A stretch of 64,000 bases of DNA from contig CASEHX010000025.1 in NCBI GenBank assembly GCA_949287905.1, forward strand, positions 33,451 through 97,450, in the 5' to 3' direction. Positions within the stretch are counted from its first letter, which is position 1. Each line of letters opens with the position of its first letter. A program made the position numbers and the translations under genes. The DNA is from an uncultured Olsenella sp. Its GTDB lineage: Bacteria; Actinomycetota; Coriobacteriia; Coriobacteriales; Atopobiaceae. Under the pieces are notes generated by a model that saw only the letters and a program-made list of their open reading frames with translations, ran no database searches and was not told the origin of the DNA. This document shows, in pieces, positions 20,402-28,145 of this stretch.

Positions 20402-21231
20402 GCGCAGTTCGCCTCCTCGTAGGCCTTGAGGGACTGGCCCTCCTCGGTGAGATACGCGGCCTGACGCGCGCGAAGGTCGTTCCAGTCGACCTTGGTGGCG
20501 TCAAAGTCGGGGCCGTCGACGCAGGCGAACTTCGTCTGGCCGTCGACCTCGACGCGGCAGCAGCCGCACATGCCGGTGCCGTCGACCATGATCGGGTTGA
20601 GCGACGCGGTGATCGGCGTGTTGTACTTCTCGGCCGTGAGGGCGGAGAACTTCATCATCGGCACGGGGCCGACGCAGAAGACCTGGGTGACGGCCTTCTC
20701 CTGGAGCAGGCGCTCGAGCGGCGCGGTGACCACGCCCTTCTCGCCATAGGAGCCGTCGTCGGTGGTGATGTGGATGTGGTCCTCCGGCAGGAGCTCACGG
20801 AACTGCTCCTCAAGGAGCAGCAGGTCCTTGGTGCGGGCGCCCATGATGGCGTGGACCTCGTGGCCGGTCTCCACCAGGTGCTTGGCAACCGGGTAGGCGA
20901 TGGCCAGGCCAACGCCGCCGCCGATGACCGCGCAGGGGCCGTCCGCCATCTCGGTGGGCATGCCCAGCGGGCCGGTGACGTCCTTGATGGAGTCGCCCTC
21001 GTTGTAGGTGGACAGCATCTCCGTGGTCTTGCCGATCACCATGAAGATGAACTCGACCCAGCCCTCCTCGGCGTTCCAACCCGCAAGCGTGAACGGGACG
21101 CGCTCGCCCGTCTCGTTGGCGCGCACCATCAGGAACTGGCCCGCGTGAGCGTGCTTGGCCATCCGGGGCGCCTCGATGCGGAACTTGAACACCTTCTCCG
21201 AGAACTGCGTCTTTTCGAGGATCTTGTACAT
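20389..21231 (-). CDS. nfnA: NfnA-like FAD/[2Fe-2S] ferredoxin-NADP+ reductase subunit
   Basis: This 280-aa protein of the sulfide dehydrogenase/dihydroorotate dehydrogenase electron-transfer family has the FAD-binding barrel AGQFLMVRANETGERVPFTLAG, the NAD-binding AVIGGGVGLAIAYPVAKHL, and a C-terminal [2Fe-2S] motif in GMCGCCRVEVDGQTKFACVDGPDFD. ATG 21231 is chosen from the GAGGAG RBS; the longer open frame adds 29 residues without one. Its 3' end overlaps nfnB, so the two are co-translated subunits of a soluble NADH/ferredoxin/NADP+ bifurcating complex. The PyrK-type alternative is less likely because no pyrD is adjacent. Confidence 0.85.
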   Translation of the reverse strand: MYKILEKTQFSEKVFKFRIEAPRMAKHAHAGQFLMVRANETGERVPFTLAGWNAEEGWVEFIFMVIGKTTEMLSTYNEGDSIKDVTGPLGMPTEMADGPCAVIGGGVGLAIAYPVAKHLVETGHEVHAIMGARTKDLLLLEEQFRELLPEDHIHITTDDGSYGEKGVVTAPLERLLQEKAVTQVFCVGPVPMMKFSALTAEKYNTPITASLNPIMVDGTGMCGCCRVEVDGQTKFACVDGPDFDATKVDWNDLRARQAAYLTEEGQSLKAYEEANCACHR

Positions 21232-21374
21232 TAACCGAACTCCTCTCCTGCATTCCCTCATTTGGTGGCCTCGAACTGGGCCTTTCCAACACCCCTCATT
21301 GTACCCCAGCGTTGGCACAATCCTTCATGGGCGGGCGAGAAGACCGGTGGGCGGCGAGACGAGCGTCGGCTGGG

Positions 21375-21947
21375 CTAGGCGAGGGTCTGCTCCACGAGGT
21401 CGGCGGCGCGCTCGACGGTGAGCTCAAAGTCCTCGAGGAAGTTGCCCTTGAGCTCGCGGAGCACGTAGTCCGCTACCTGCATGCGGCCGGGCGGGCGACC
21501 GATGCCAAACTGCACGCGGGCAAAGTTGCGGCTCCCCAGCTTGTCCGCGATGGAGCGCAGGCCGTTGTGCGCGTTGAGTCCGCCGCCCAGCTTGAGGCGC
21601 ACCTCGCCCGCCTCCAGGTCCACCTCGTCATGGACCACGAGAATCTCCTCGGGCCGCACGTGGTGGGCGCGTGCCAGCTTGGAGAGCGGTCCGCCCGAGG
21701 TGTTCATGTAGCTCATCGGCTTGGCGAGAAGAACCTCGCGCTTCTCGCCGTTCTTGTCGGCAACCGTGATCGACGCCACCTGGGCGCCCGCCTCTGACTT
21801 CCAGTAACGTACGCCGCGCCGTGCCGCCACGGCGTCTATGGTGGCAAAGCCGGCGTTGTGGCGGGTGCGGGCGTAGTCGGCGTCGGGGTTGCCGAGGCCG
21901 CAGACGATTTTGATGGCAGTCGGGTCGTGCTTGGCGGTTTGGGACAT
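21375..21947 (-). CDS. pth: Peptidyl-tRNA hydrolase
   Basis: This 190-aa enzyme frees tRNA from drop-off peptidyl-tRNA. Motifs are VCGLGNPDADYARTRHNAGF with the catalytic His30 and Asn31, MSYMNTSGGPL, VVHDEVDLEAGEVRLKLGGGLNAHNGLRS with the conserved Asp, and FGIGRPPGRMQVADYVL. The start ATG 21947 has GGGAGA close upstream. It stands alone between nfnA and prs in the minus-strand series. The 241-bp gap upstream holds a 14-bp inverted repeat and the prs terminator. Confidence 0.95.
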   Translation of the reverse strand: MSQTAKHDPTAIKIVCGLGNPDADYARTRHNAGFATIDAVAARRGVRYWKSEAGAQVASITVADKNGEKREVLLAKPMSYMNTSGGPLSKLARAHHVRPEEILVVHDEVDLEAGEVRLKLGGGLNAHNGLRSIADKLGSRNFARVQFGIGRPPGRMQVADYVLRELKGNFLEDFELTVERAADLVEQTLA

Positions 21948-21987
21948 GGGTCTCCCGTCTGTTTGCGGTGTGTTTGAGCGTAGGAAA

Positions 21988-22110
21988 CGTTTCTAGGTGT
22001 TTCTTTGCGCGCCTCAAGAGTATCGGAAAAACCGCGGCTCGTTTACCTGCGATTCCGTTGTGAAGAGACGGACGATGCTCGGCGGGTGTCCAAAATAACA
22101 CCTAGAAACG
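21988..22110. repeat. Perfect 14-bp inverted repeat enclosing 95 bp
   Basis: CGTTTCTAGGTGTT (21988-22001) and AACACCTAGAAACG (22097-22110) are exact reverse complements at the two ends of the pth-prs spacer. No ORF lies inside. It could be the ends of a very small non-autonomous element or a paired operator. No second copy was noticed. Confidence 0.5.
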
Positions 22111-22116
22111 GAAAAC

Positions 22117-22138
22117 GGGGCCACCCGAAGGCGGCCCC
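22117..22138 (-). terminator. Intrinsic terminator of prs
   Basis: On the minus strand GGGGCCGCCTTCGGGTGGCCCC is followed by GTTTTCCGTTTC. This is a compact GC stem with a T-rich tail 50 nt after the prs stop. Confidence 0.75.
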
Positions 22139-22188
22139 GCAACAATTCGCGGACATTTCTTGGAAAAGGGGTCCGTTCCCAGACGGTC

Positions 22189-23187
22189 TTAGATCTCGGC
22201 GCCCTGGCCACCAAAGATCTCGGAGACGGAACGGCGCATGTAGACGCTGTTGATGGCCTCGGCAAGCTCGTTGGCAACCGAGACGCTCTTAATCTTGGAG
22301 CCGGGCTTGTCGGTGGCGTCGCACGGGATGATGTCGGTGACGACGCACTCCTCGAGCGGGGCCTCCTGAAGGCGCTCGATGGCGGGGCCGGAGAAGATGC
22401 CGTGGGTGGCGGAGACGTAGATGTCGCCGGCGCCCATCTCCTTGAGCTTCTTGACGGAGTTGCAGAGGGTGCCCGCGGTGTCGATCATGTCGTCGTTGAC
22501 GATGCAGGTCTTGCCCTCGATGTTGCCGATGATGCCCATGACCTCGGACGCGTTGTGCTTGGGGCGGCTCTTGTGCGCGATGGCAAACTCGCAGCCCAGG
22601 TAGTCCGCGAGGCGCTTGGCAACCTTCGCGCGGCCCATGTCGGGGGAGACGACGACGGTGTTCTCCCAGTCGAAGTCCTTCTGCTTGAAGTAGTCGCCGA
22701 TGAGGTAGAGCGCCGTGAGGTGCGTCACGGGGATGTCAAAGAAGCCCTGGATCTGACCCTGGTGCAGGTCAACGGTGATGACCTGATCAACGCCGGCGGC
22801 CTCGAGGAGGTTGGCCACGAGGCGGGCGGTGATGGGCTCGCGCGCGGCGGCCTTGCGGTCCTGGCGGGCGTAGCAGTAGTGGGGGAGAACGGCGGTGAAC
22901 TTGGAGACCGAGGCGCGCTTGGCGGCGTCGGCCACGACGAGCGTCTCCATGAGCAGGTCGTTCACGTTGAGACCGGAGAGCGACTGGATGAAGAACACGT
23001 CGTCGCCACGGACGGACTCGTCAAAGCGGGCGTAGATCTCTCCGTTGGCGAACTTCTCGATCTTGAGACCCTGCAGCTCGAGGTGCAGGATGTCGGCGAT
23101 CTTCTGGGAAAGCTCGGGGTTGCCGGTGCCGGTGTAGAGCTTGATCTCCTTCTGCAGGGGCATGGGCTTGCTCAGGTTCTCGTACAT
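22189..23187 (-). CDS. prs: Ribose-phosphate pyrophosphokinase
   Basis: This 332-aa enzyme makes PRPP from ribose 5-phosphate and ATP for nucleotide, His and Trp synthesis. It has the N-terminal LYTGTGNPELSQKIADIL, the RQDRKAAAREPITARLVANLL loop, the divalent metal/ATP site VITVDLHQGQIQGFFDIPVTHL, and the PRPP-binding NDDMIDTAGTL. The ATG abuts the stop of glmU with no spacer, so the two are translationally coupled. glmU-prs is a common Gram-positive pair linking UDP-GlcNAc and PRPP supply. A terminator follows at 22117. Confidence 0.95.
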   Translation of the reverse strand: MYENLSKPMPLQKEIKLYTGTGNPELSQKIADILHLELQGLKIEKFANGEIYARFDESVRGDDVFFIQSLSGLNVNDLLMETLVVADAAKRASVSKFTAVLPHYCYARQDRKAAAREPITARLVANLLEAAGVDQVITVDLHQGQIQGFFDIPVTHLTALYLIGDYFKQKDFDWENTVVVSPDMGRAKVAKRLADYLGCEFAIAHKSRPKHNASEVMGIIGNIEGKTCIVNDDMIDTAGTLCNSVKKLKEMGAGDIYVSATHGIFSGPAIERLQEAPLEECVVTDIIPCDATDKPGSKIKSVSVANELAEAINSVYMRRSVSEIFGGQGAEI

Positions 23188-24579
23188 CTAGGCCTCTCTC
23201 TTCAGTCGCTCGAGTCTCTTCGAAGCATATCCCTCAACGATGCGCTGCTCGGCGCGCTCGAGGTAGAGCGCGTCGGCAGGGACGTCCTTGGTGACGCAGG
23301 AGCTGGCGCCCACGAGCGCGCCGTCGCCGATCGTCACGGGCGCGACCATCATGGTGTCGGAGCCCACGAAGACGTTGTCGCCGATGACGGTGCGGCTCTT
23401 GTGCACGCCGTCGTAGTTGCAGGTGATGGAGCCGCCGCCGATGTTGACGCCGGCGCCCATGGTGCAGTCGCCGATGTAGGAGAGGTGCGGCACCTTGGAG
23501 CCCTTGCCGATGACGGAGTTCTTGATCTCAACGTGCGTGCCCACGTGGGCCCCGGCAAGCACGTGCGCGCCGCCGCGGAGGTAGGCGCGCGGGCCGCAGG
23601 TGACGCCCTCGTCGATGGTCACGTCCACGCCCACGGTCTCCTCGAGGGAGACGTTGTTGGCAACGGTGCAGTTGGTAAGGCGCGTGTTGGGGCCGAGGAC
23701 GCACTCCTCGCCCACGCTCGTCTCGCCCCAGAGCATCGTCATGGGGAGCAGGACCGTGTCGCGCCCGACGGTGACGTCGGGGCCGACCCAGGTGGTCTTG
23801 GGGTCGAGCATCGTGACGCCCTCGGCCATGAGGCGGGCGTTGATGCGGTCGCGCGCGATGGCGTTCAGCTCGGCGAGCTGCGCGCGGCTGTTGACGCCGA
23901 GAAGCTCGTCGGCGTCCTCGGTGGCGACGGCGGCCACGCGGTGCCCGTGCCCGCGCAGGATGGAGACCATGTCCGTGAGGTAGTACTCGTGCTGGACGTT
24001 CTCGGTGGAGAGCTCGCCGATGTGCGCGGCGAGAAGCGCGCCGTCAAAGGCGTAGAAGCCGGGGTTGCAGGAGGTGAGGGTCGCCGCCTGCTCGGGCGTG
24101 CAGTCCTTCTGCTCGATGATGCGCGTGACGGAGCCCTCTGCGTCGAACTCCAGGCGGCCGTAGCCGAAGGGGTCCTCGGGCGTCCACGTGAGGATGCCGA
24201 CGGCAGCCTCGCCCGCCTCGACGGGGGCGATCAGGCGGCGCAGGGTCTCGGGCTCCACGAGCGGGCCGTCGCCGTTGAGGACGAGCAGCGCTCCCTCGTT
24301 GATGCCGGTTGCCTCGAGCGCCACGCGGACGGCGTGCCCGGTACCCAGGCGCTCCGTCTGCTCCACGCACTCGACGTCCTTCTCGTTGGCAAGATGTGCC
24401 CGCACCTCATCGGCACCGTGTCCCACGACCACGACGATGCGCTCGACTCCGGCCTCACGCGCGGCGCGCGTGACCCACGAGACGAGCGGGCGATCGAGGA
24501 GCTTGTGCATTACCTTGGGGTGACGGGACTTCATGCGCGTTCCCTCGCCCGCGGCGAGGATGATCGCGGTCTTGGGCAT
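23188..24579 (-). CDS. glmU: Bifunctional GlmU (GlcN-1-P acetyltransferase / GlcNAc-1-P uridyltransferase)
   Basis: This 463-aa cytoplasmic enzyme performs the last two steps to UDP-GlcNAc for the cell wall. The N-terminal uridyltransferase begins TAIILAAGEGTRMKSRHPKVMH with the nucleotide-binding loop. The C-terminal left-handed beta-helix carries hexapeptide repeats such as VIGKGSKVPHLSYIGDCTMG and the acetyl-CoA site NIGGGSITCNYDGVHK. ATG 24579 with GGAGG upstream is the start; the open frame continues through the tRNA gene but is not coding there. Coupled to prs. Confidence 0.95.
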   Translation of the reverse strand: MPKTAIILAAGEGTRMKSRHPKVMHKLLDRPLVSWVTRAAREAGVERIVVVVGHGADEVRAHLANEKDVECVEQTERLGTGHAVRVALEATGINEGALLVLNGDGPLVEPETLRRLIAPVEAGEAAVGILTWTPEDPFGYGRLEFDAEGSVTRIIEQKDCTPEQAATLTSCNPGFYAFDGALLAAHIGELSTENVQHEYYLTDMVSILRGHGHRVAAVATEDADELLGVNSRAQLAELNAIARDRINARLMAEGVTMLDPKTTWVGPDVTVGRDTVLLPMTMLWGETSVGEECVLGPNTRLTNCTVANNVSLEETVGVDVTIDEGVTCGPRAYLRGGAHVLAGAHVGTHVEIKNSVIGKGSKVPHLSYIGDCTMGAGVNIGGGSITCNYDGVHKSRTVIGDNVFVGSDTMMVAPVTIGDGALVGASSCVTKDVPADALYLERAEQRIVEGYASKRLERLKREA

Positions 24580-24638
24580 GAGCAGCCTCCAAGCGATGTG
24601 TGAGTCCCTTACACAGACATGATAGCGCGAGGCAGCGG

Positions 24639-24713
24639 TGGCAGGGGTAGTAGGATTCGAACCCACATTGATGGCACCAAAAACCACTGTCCTAACCATT
24701 GGACGATACCCCT
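24639..24713 (-). tRNA. tRNA-Gln (anticodon TTG)
   Basis: On the minus strand the acceptor arms AGGGGTA (24713-24707) and TACCCCT pair over 7 bp, with discriminator G and an encoded CCA (24641-24639). The D region is TCCAATGGTTAGGA. The anticodon stem GTGGT/GCCAT holds loop TTTTGGT, giving anticodon TTG. The T arm contains the standard GGTTCGAATCC. It lies upstream of glmU in the same direction. Confidence 0.93.
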
Positions 24714-24740
24714 AGGCCGCCAACGGAATTGTAGCATGGG

Positions 24741-24808
24741 TGTGACAAAGGGGTCGTAGCCGAGTGTCACAAGTGGATGTGACACTCGGCTACGACCCCT
24801 TTGTCACA
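24741..24808. repeat. Inverted doublet of the GTGACAAAGGGGTCG repeat
   Basis: TGTGACAAAGGGGTCG-TAGCCGAGTGTCAC (24741-24770) and its exact reverse complement (24779-24808) flank an 8-nt loop, giving a perfect 30-bp stem. The same unit occurs in direct orientation at 63169-63227. It sits between tRNA-Gln and the AlbA_2 gene. The inverted doublet has the REPIN layout of the copy at 8250-8326 but a different sequence. Confidence 0.85.
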
Positions 24809-24821
24809 CCGCAGTGTCGCG

Positions 24822-26078
24822 TCACTTCTCGGAGGTGCTGAGAAGGGCGTCCACCAGCGCGTTGTCCTGGGGGTCGGGCGAGCCGAGCGGCAGGCCGCAG
24901 GCCTCAAAGAAGTGGCTCCCCGCAAACTGGCGGGCGCGGAACGAGTTGTGGGCCCCGTCGTCGAGGTAGCGCACGCGGCTGCGGCAGTCCGTGGTGCCGC
25001 AGGAGAGCGCGCCTCGCTCGCGAATGTAGTCCCGATAGATGGGGTCGTCGCTCCACAGGATGATGCCGGCCATGTTCTCGAGCTCGTATGCCACGGCGTA
25101 CTCCTGCCACGAGATGCGACGTCTGCGCACGTAGCGGTCGAGCATGGCGGCCATCCGGGACACGCGTCCCAGCGTGGCGCGCGCGTCTATGAGGCGCCCC
25201 TCCGCCGCCGCAAATACGCCGAGCTCGCGCATGCACGCCACGGCTTCCGCGCGCTTCTCGGCGTCGAGAAGAACGGCGGGCACGGTGAGCTTCATGGACT
25301 CGTCCGCAAAGAGCTCTATCGCGGAGTGTGCGTCGCTCGGGCCGCTGGGAAGCGTCGTCCTCACGATGAGGGAGTCGTGGGCGTGCTGCACGCGGCAGCT
25401 CAGGCGCTGCGCCGAGAAGACCGCCCTCATCGCGGCGATGTGCCCCGCTACCTCCGCGCGCGAGGGGGTGTCTGCGCCACGCCTGCCCATGCGATAGAAG
25501 TAGAGGTCGAAGAGGGGGAGCGGCTCGCCGTCCGAGCCCTTCTCGGGATAGAACACGGTGCGGTGACAGAACTCCGCGATCTCGCGCCGGCGGCCCGTCG
25601 CCTTGCCGTAGAGCTCAACGAGGGCGGCTCCCGTTGCCGGCCCCGAGGTCGATCCCTCGCGAATCTCCACGACGCCGTCTGCGATGTAGGGCGGGAAGTC
25701 CCCCTCGTCCACCCGGATGATGACGACGCCCTGGGCTTCGTCTGCGGGGTCGGGCAGGAAGCGCACGTCAAAGGGAGGGGCGGGCGAGACGTGCCGGCGA
25801 CAGAGCTCGCCGATGATCTGGCCAAAGTCCGCCTGCGGGCGCCTCACGGGATAGACGGCGTGATCCTCGTCCGAGATGCCTATGACGAGCCAGCCTCCGC
25901 GCGAGTTTGCGAACGACGCCACGATCTTGGGGATCTTGCGCTGCACGGAGGGGGTGTAGTCGCGCTTGAACTCGAGCACGAAGCCCTCGTCCAGGCCCTT
26001 GAGCTGCTCGAGGTCGGCCCACGTCACCTCAACGAGTGACTTGGGCTCTCCGTTTGCGTCGCGGAACGGGCTGAACAT
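24822..26078 (-). CDS. AlbA_2 (Schlafen-type) putative nucleic-acid-binding protein
   Basis: This 418-aa protein has an N-terminal AlbA_2/divergent AAA_4 domain (about residues 25-160): DEGFVLEFKRDYTP, then IPKIVASFANSRGGWLVIGISDE, and later VVIIRVDEGDFPPYI. Such domains bind nucleic acid and appear in transcription regulators and some defence proteins. The remaining ~250 residues, with HSAIELFADESMKLTVPAVLLDAEKR and a YVRRRRISWQEYA basic segment, match nothing I recognise. The gene is monocistronic between tRNA-Gln and a peptidoglycan-binding protein, with no defence partner nearby. Its TGA lies 13 bp from the perfect hairpin at 24741-24808. Confidence 0.75.
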   Translation of the reverse strand: MFSPFRDANGEPKSLVEVTWADLEQLKGLDEGFVLEFKRDYTPSVQRKIPKIVASFANSRGGWLVIGISDEDHAVYPVRRPQADFGQIIGELCRRHVSPAPPFDVRFLPDPADEAQGVVIIRVDEGDFPPYIADGVVEIREGSTSGPATGAALVELYGKATGRRREIAEFCHRTVFYPEKGSDGEPLPLFDLYFYRMGRRGADTPSRAEVAGHIAAMRAVFSAQRLSCRVQHAHDSLIVRTTLPSGPSDAHSAIELFADESMKLTVPAVLLDAEKRAEAVACMRELGVFAAAEGRLIDARATLGRVSRMAAMLDRYVRRRRISWQEYAVAYELENMAGIILWSDDPIYRDYIRERGALSCGTTDCRSRVRYLDDGAHNSFRARQFAGSHFFEACGLPLGSPDPQDNALVDALLSTSEK

Positions 26079-26141
26079 GACTCGCCTCCCGTCTTGCGGG
26101 GCGCGGGCGGGGCACTCCTTTGTCGCGCCCCGCCTCGCTCG

Positions 26142-27059
26142 CTAGAGCTCGAGGTTGTCGAAGGCGGCGCAGATCGCGTCGAGGAGAAGAACGGCAAAGG
26201 TCTGGGCGTCGCCCATCGTGAACGTGGAGGTCCCCACCGGAAGCTCGATTCTCACGGTGCGCGGCGCGGTCTTGGAGCTCTGGATCGCGGTGCGCAGGCG
26301 CAGGGAGAGCGTGTCCACCTCGTCGAGGGGGAGGTTGCCCACCCCGCCCGCCACGTTCTCAGGGAGCGCTTCGGTCGAGAGGACGATGAGGGCGCGCGTC
26401 TCGGGGCTCACGTCCGAGGGGGTGTCCACGAGCTCGAGGGTGCAGTCGTCCACCGTTGCGTGGGCGAGGTTCCAGATGCGACCGGCAACGTTGCGCGAGA
26501 TGGGGTCATCCGCGGTGATGGCGATGTGGGCCCTCTCGAGGACGCTCGCGGCGCGCGCAAAGCCCATGCCCCCCATGGGGTGGGGCCCGGCGGCGGGCTT
26601 GCCGCCCCAGACGTGGCGCAGGCGCTCGATGGCGTCAAAGGTGTCGGGGAAGGCCATGCCGTCGGCGAGCAGGCCGATGCTCTCCTGGAAGAGCTTCACC
26701 GCGGCCTCGGTGTGGACGCCGTAGACGCCGTCGGGCTCCCCGCAGGAGAAGCCCAGGACGTTAAGGCGCTCCTGGAGCTGGTGGACGTCGTTTCCATGGA
26801 AGTTGGGGAGGCGCAGGTAAAGCGTCCTGTCTCCGAGCTGGTAGCACTCGTCGACCAGCACCGACCACGTGGGCGCGTCTACCGTGCTACCCAGGGAGAG
26901 CCCGTGGTCAAGGCGAAAGCGGGCAACCGCCGTGGCCGTGGAGTGTCCGAACGACCCGGTCTCTCGCTCGCCCTTGTCAATCTCGTATCCAAGTGAGGCA
27001 AGCCGCTCCTGAATGTCCTCGACGGCGGCTCCGCATGCCCCCTCAATGATTTCTTCCAT
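26142..27059 (-). CDS. Double peptidoglycan-binding-domain protein, no catalytic domain visible
   Basis: This 305-aa protein has two PG_binding_1 repeats, about residues 8-60 (EDIQERLASLGYEID ... TATAVARFRLDHGL) and 75-130 (DVHQLQERLNVLGFSCGEPDGVYGVHTEAAVKLFQ). The C-terminal ~170 residues lack the HxxxE and DPGHGG motifs of an Amidase_3 domain but occupy the position where CwlM-type actinobacterial proteins carry one. There is no signal peptide, so it is cytoplasmic, as proposed for CwlM, which regulates MurA. A regulatory role in wall synthesis is an inference. It lies next to a prenyl synthase that could make undecaprenyl-type precursors. Confidence 0.7.
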   Translation of the reverse strand: MEEIIEGACGAAVEDIQERLASLGYEIDKGERETGSFGHSTATAVARFRLDHGLSLGSTVDAPTWSVLVDECYQLGDRTLYLRLPNFHGNDVHQLQERLNVLGFSCGEPDGVYGVHTEAAVKLFQESIGLLADGMAFPDTFDAIERLRHVWGGKPAAGPHPMGGMGFARAASVLERAHIAITADDPISRNVAGRIWNLAHATVDDCTLELVDTPSDVSPETRALIVLSTEALPENVAGGVGNLPLDEVDTLSLRLRTAIQSSKTAPRTVRIELPVGTSTFTMGDAQTFAVLLLDAICAAFDNLEL

Positions 27060-27084
27060 ATGCTCCCAGCTTTCAAAATGCGCG

Positions 27085-28128
27085 TCAGCCCGCGCGCTCT
27101 ACGAAGAAGTCTGCCATAGAGCAGAGAAGGTCGTGGGCTTCAACCGAAACATGACCTTCTGAGAGAAGCCCCCGCGCGATGCGCTTTGCCTCGTCGGCGC
27201 GCTCCCGTGCAAGCTCGCGGCAGCGTTGGATTCCGCCGCCCGCCTCGATGAGCTCGACCGCTCGCGCAAGGCTGGCCTGATCGGAGGTATGAGAGTCGAG
27301 AAGCCCCACGAGCTCCGCGCTCTTCTCGTCGGAGAGGTGCTCGAGGGCCCAGACCACGGCGAGCGTGCGCTTGCCCTCGGTGATGTCCGAGCGGAAGTCC
27401 TTGCCCTGCGCCTGCGCGTCACCCACGAGGTTGAGCAGGTCGTCCTGCAGCTGGAACGCGATTCCGGCTGCAAGGCCCACGTCGCGCAGGCCGTCCGCCG
27501 CCGCATCCTGCCCGCCGCCCGCGAGCGCGCCCACGTGCAGCGGCATCGCGGCGGAGTACCAGGCGGTCTTGCTCGTGACCATGTAGAGGTAGTCGTCCGA
27601 GCTCACGTCCCAGCGGGAGTCGCGGACCCAGCAGAGGTCGAGCGCCTGACCCTCGAGGGTGTGGCGCTCCATGAGCGCGAGGTCGCGGAGCGCGCGCAGC
27701 CTGCGTGCGTCGTCGAGGCGCTCGTCGTCGAGAACCACTTCAAAGACGCGGGTGAGCGCGAGGTCCCCGGCGTTTATCGCCGGACCGACGCCCTCCACGA
27801 GGTGGAGGCACGGCTCCCCGCGTCGCAGCTCGCCCTCGTCCGCTATGTCGTCATGGATGAGGGCGGCGCTCTGGAAGAGCTCCACCGCCACGGCGCACGA
27901 GAGCGCGTCCTCGGCCGCGCCGCCCACGGCCTCCGCTCCGAGCAGGGCGAGGACCGGCCTCACGCGCTTGCCCCCGCTCGCGGTGAAGCGGGCGAGGGGA
28001 TCGTAGAGGTAGCGGTCAAGGTCGGCGCCGAGGGTGCCGTCGCAGAACGGGCGTCCGCCGGAACCGGCGAGCGCCCGCTCCACGAGCGGAAGGCGATTCT
28101 CGAGATAGTCGACGAAGGACGAGGCCAT
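27085..28128 (-). CDS. Polyprenyl (isoprenyl) diphosphate synthase
   Basis: This 347-aa trans-prenyltransferase condenses isopentenyl diphosphate units. Motifs are GGKRVRPVLALL, the first Asp-rich motif LIHDDIADEGELRRG, and the second one FQLQDDLLNLVGD, with KTAWYSAAMPL between them. The start is set at ATG 28128 (MASSFVDYLE); the longer open frame adds an unlikely basic leader, and RBSs are weak for both. It begins 17 nt after the galE stop and is probably co-transcribed. Chain length cannot be deduced with certainty; a wall-lipid or quinone side chain is possible. Confidence 0.88.
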   Translation of the reverse strand: MASSFVDYLENRLPLVERALAGSGGRPFCDGTLGADLDRYLYDPLARFTASGGKRVRPVLALLGAEAVGGAAEDALSCAVAVELFQSAALIHDDIADEGELRRGEPCLHLVEGVGPAINAGDLALTRVFEVVLDDERLDDARRLRALRDLALMERHTLEGQALDLCWVRDSRWDVSSDDYLYMVTSKTAWYSAAMPLHVGALAGGGQDAAADGLRDVGLAAGIAFQLQDDLLNLVGDAQAQGKDFRSDITEGKRTLAVVWALEHLSDEKSAELVGLLDSHTSDQASLARAVELIEAGGGIQRCRELARERADEAKRIARGLLSEGHVSVEAHDLLCSMADFFVERAG

Positions 28129-28145
28129 GCTCTGCTCGCTTTCGA

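Noticed and set aside
19001..21231. Glutamate synthase operon
   Set aside because: The GltD-like gene is present but no large GltB subunit is nearby. Overlap with an NfnA-type subunit favours the bifurcating oxidoreductase.
24580..24699. N-terminal extension of glmU through the tRNA gene
   Set aside because: It would overlap tRNA-Gln. GlmU begins normally at ATG 24579 with GGAGG upstream.
24741..24808. CRISPR or phage attachment site next to tRNA-Gln
   Set aside because: There is no regular spacer series, no integrase and no duplicated tRNA 3' end. The hairpin belongs to a dispersed repeat family.
24822..26078. Anti-phage defence gene (Schlafen/AlbA_2)
   Set aside because: The domain occurs in some defence systems, but here the gene is solitary among housekeeping genes with no nuclease, ATPase or toxin partner.
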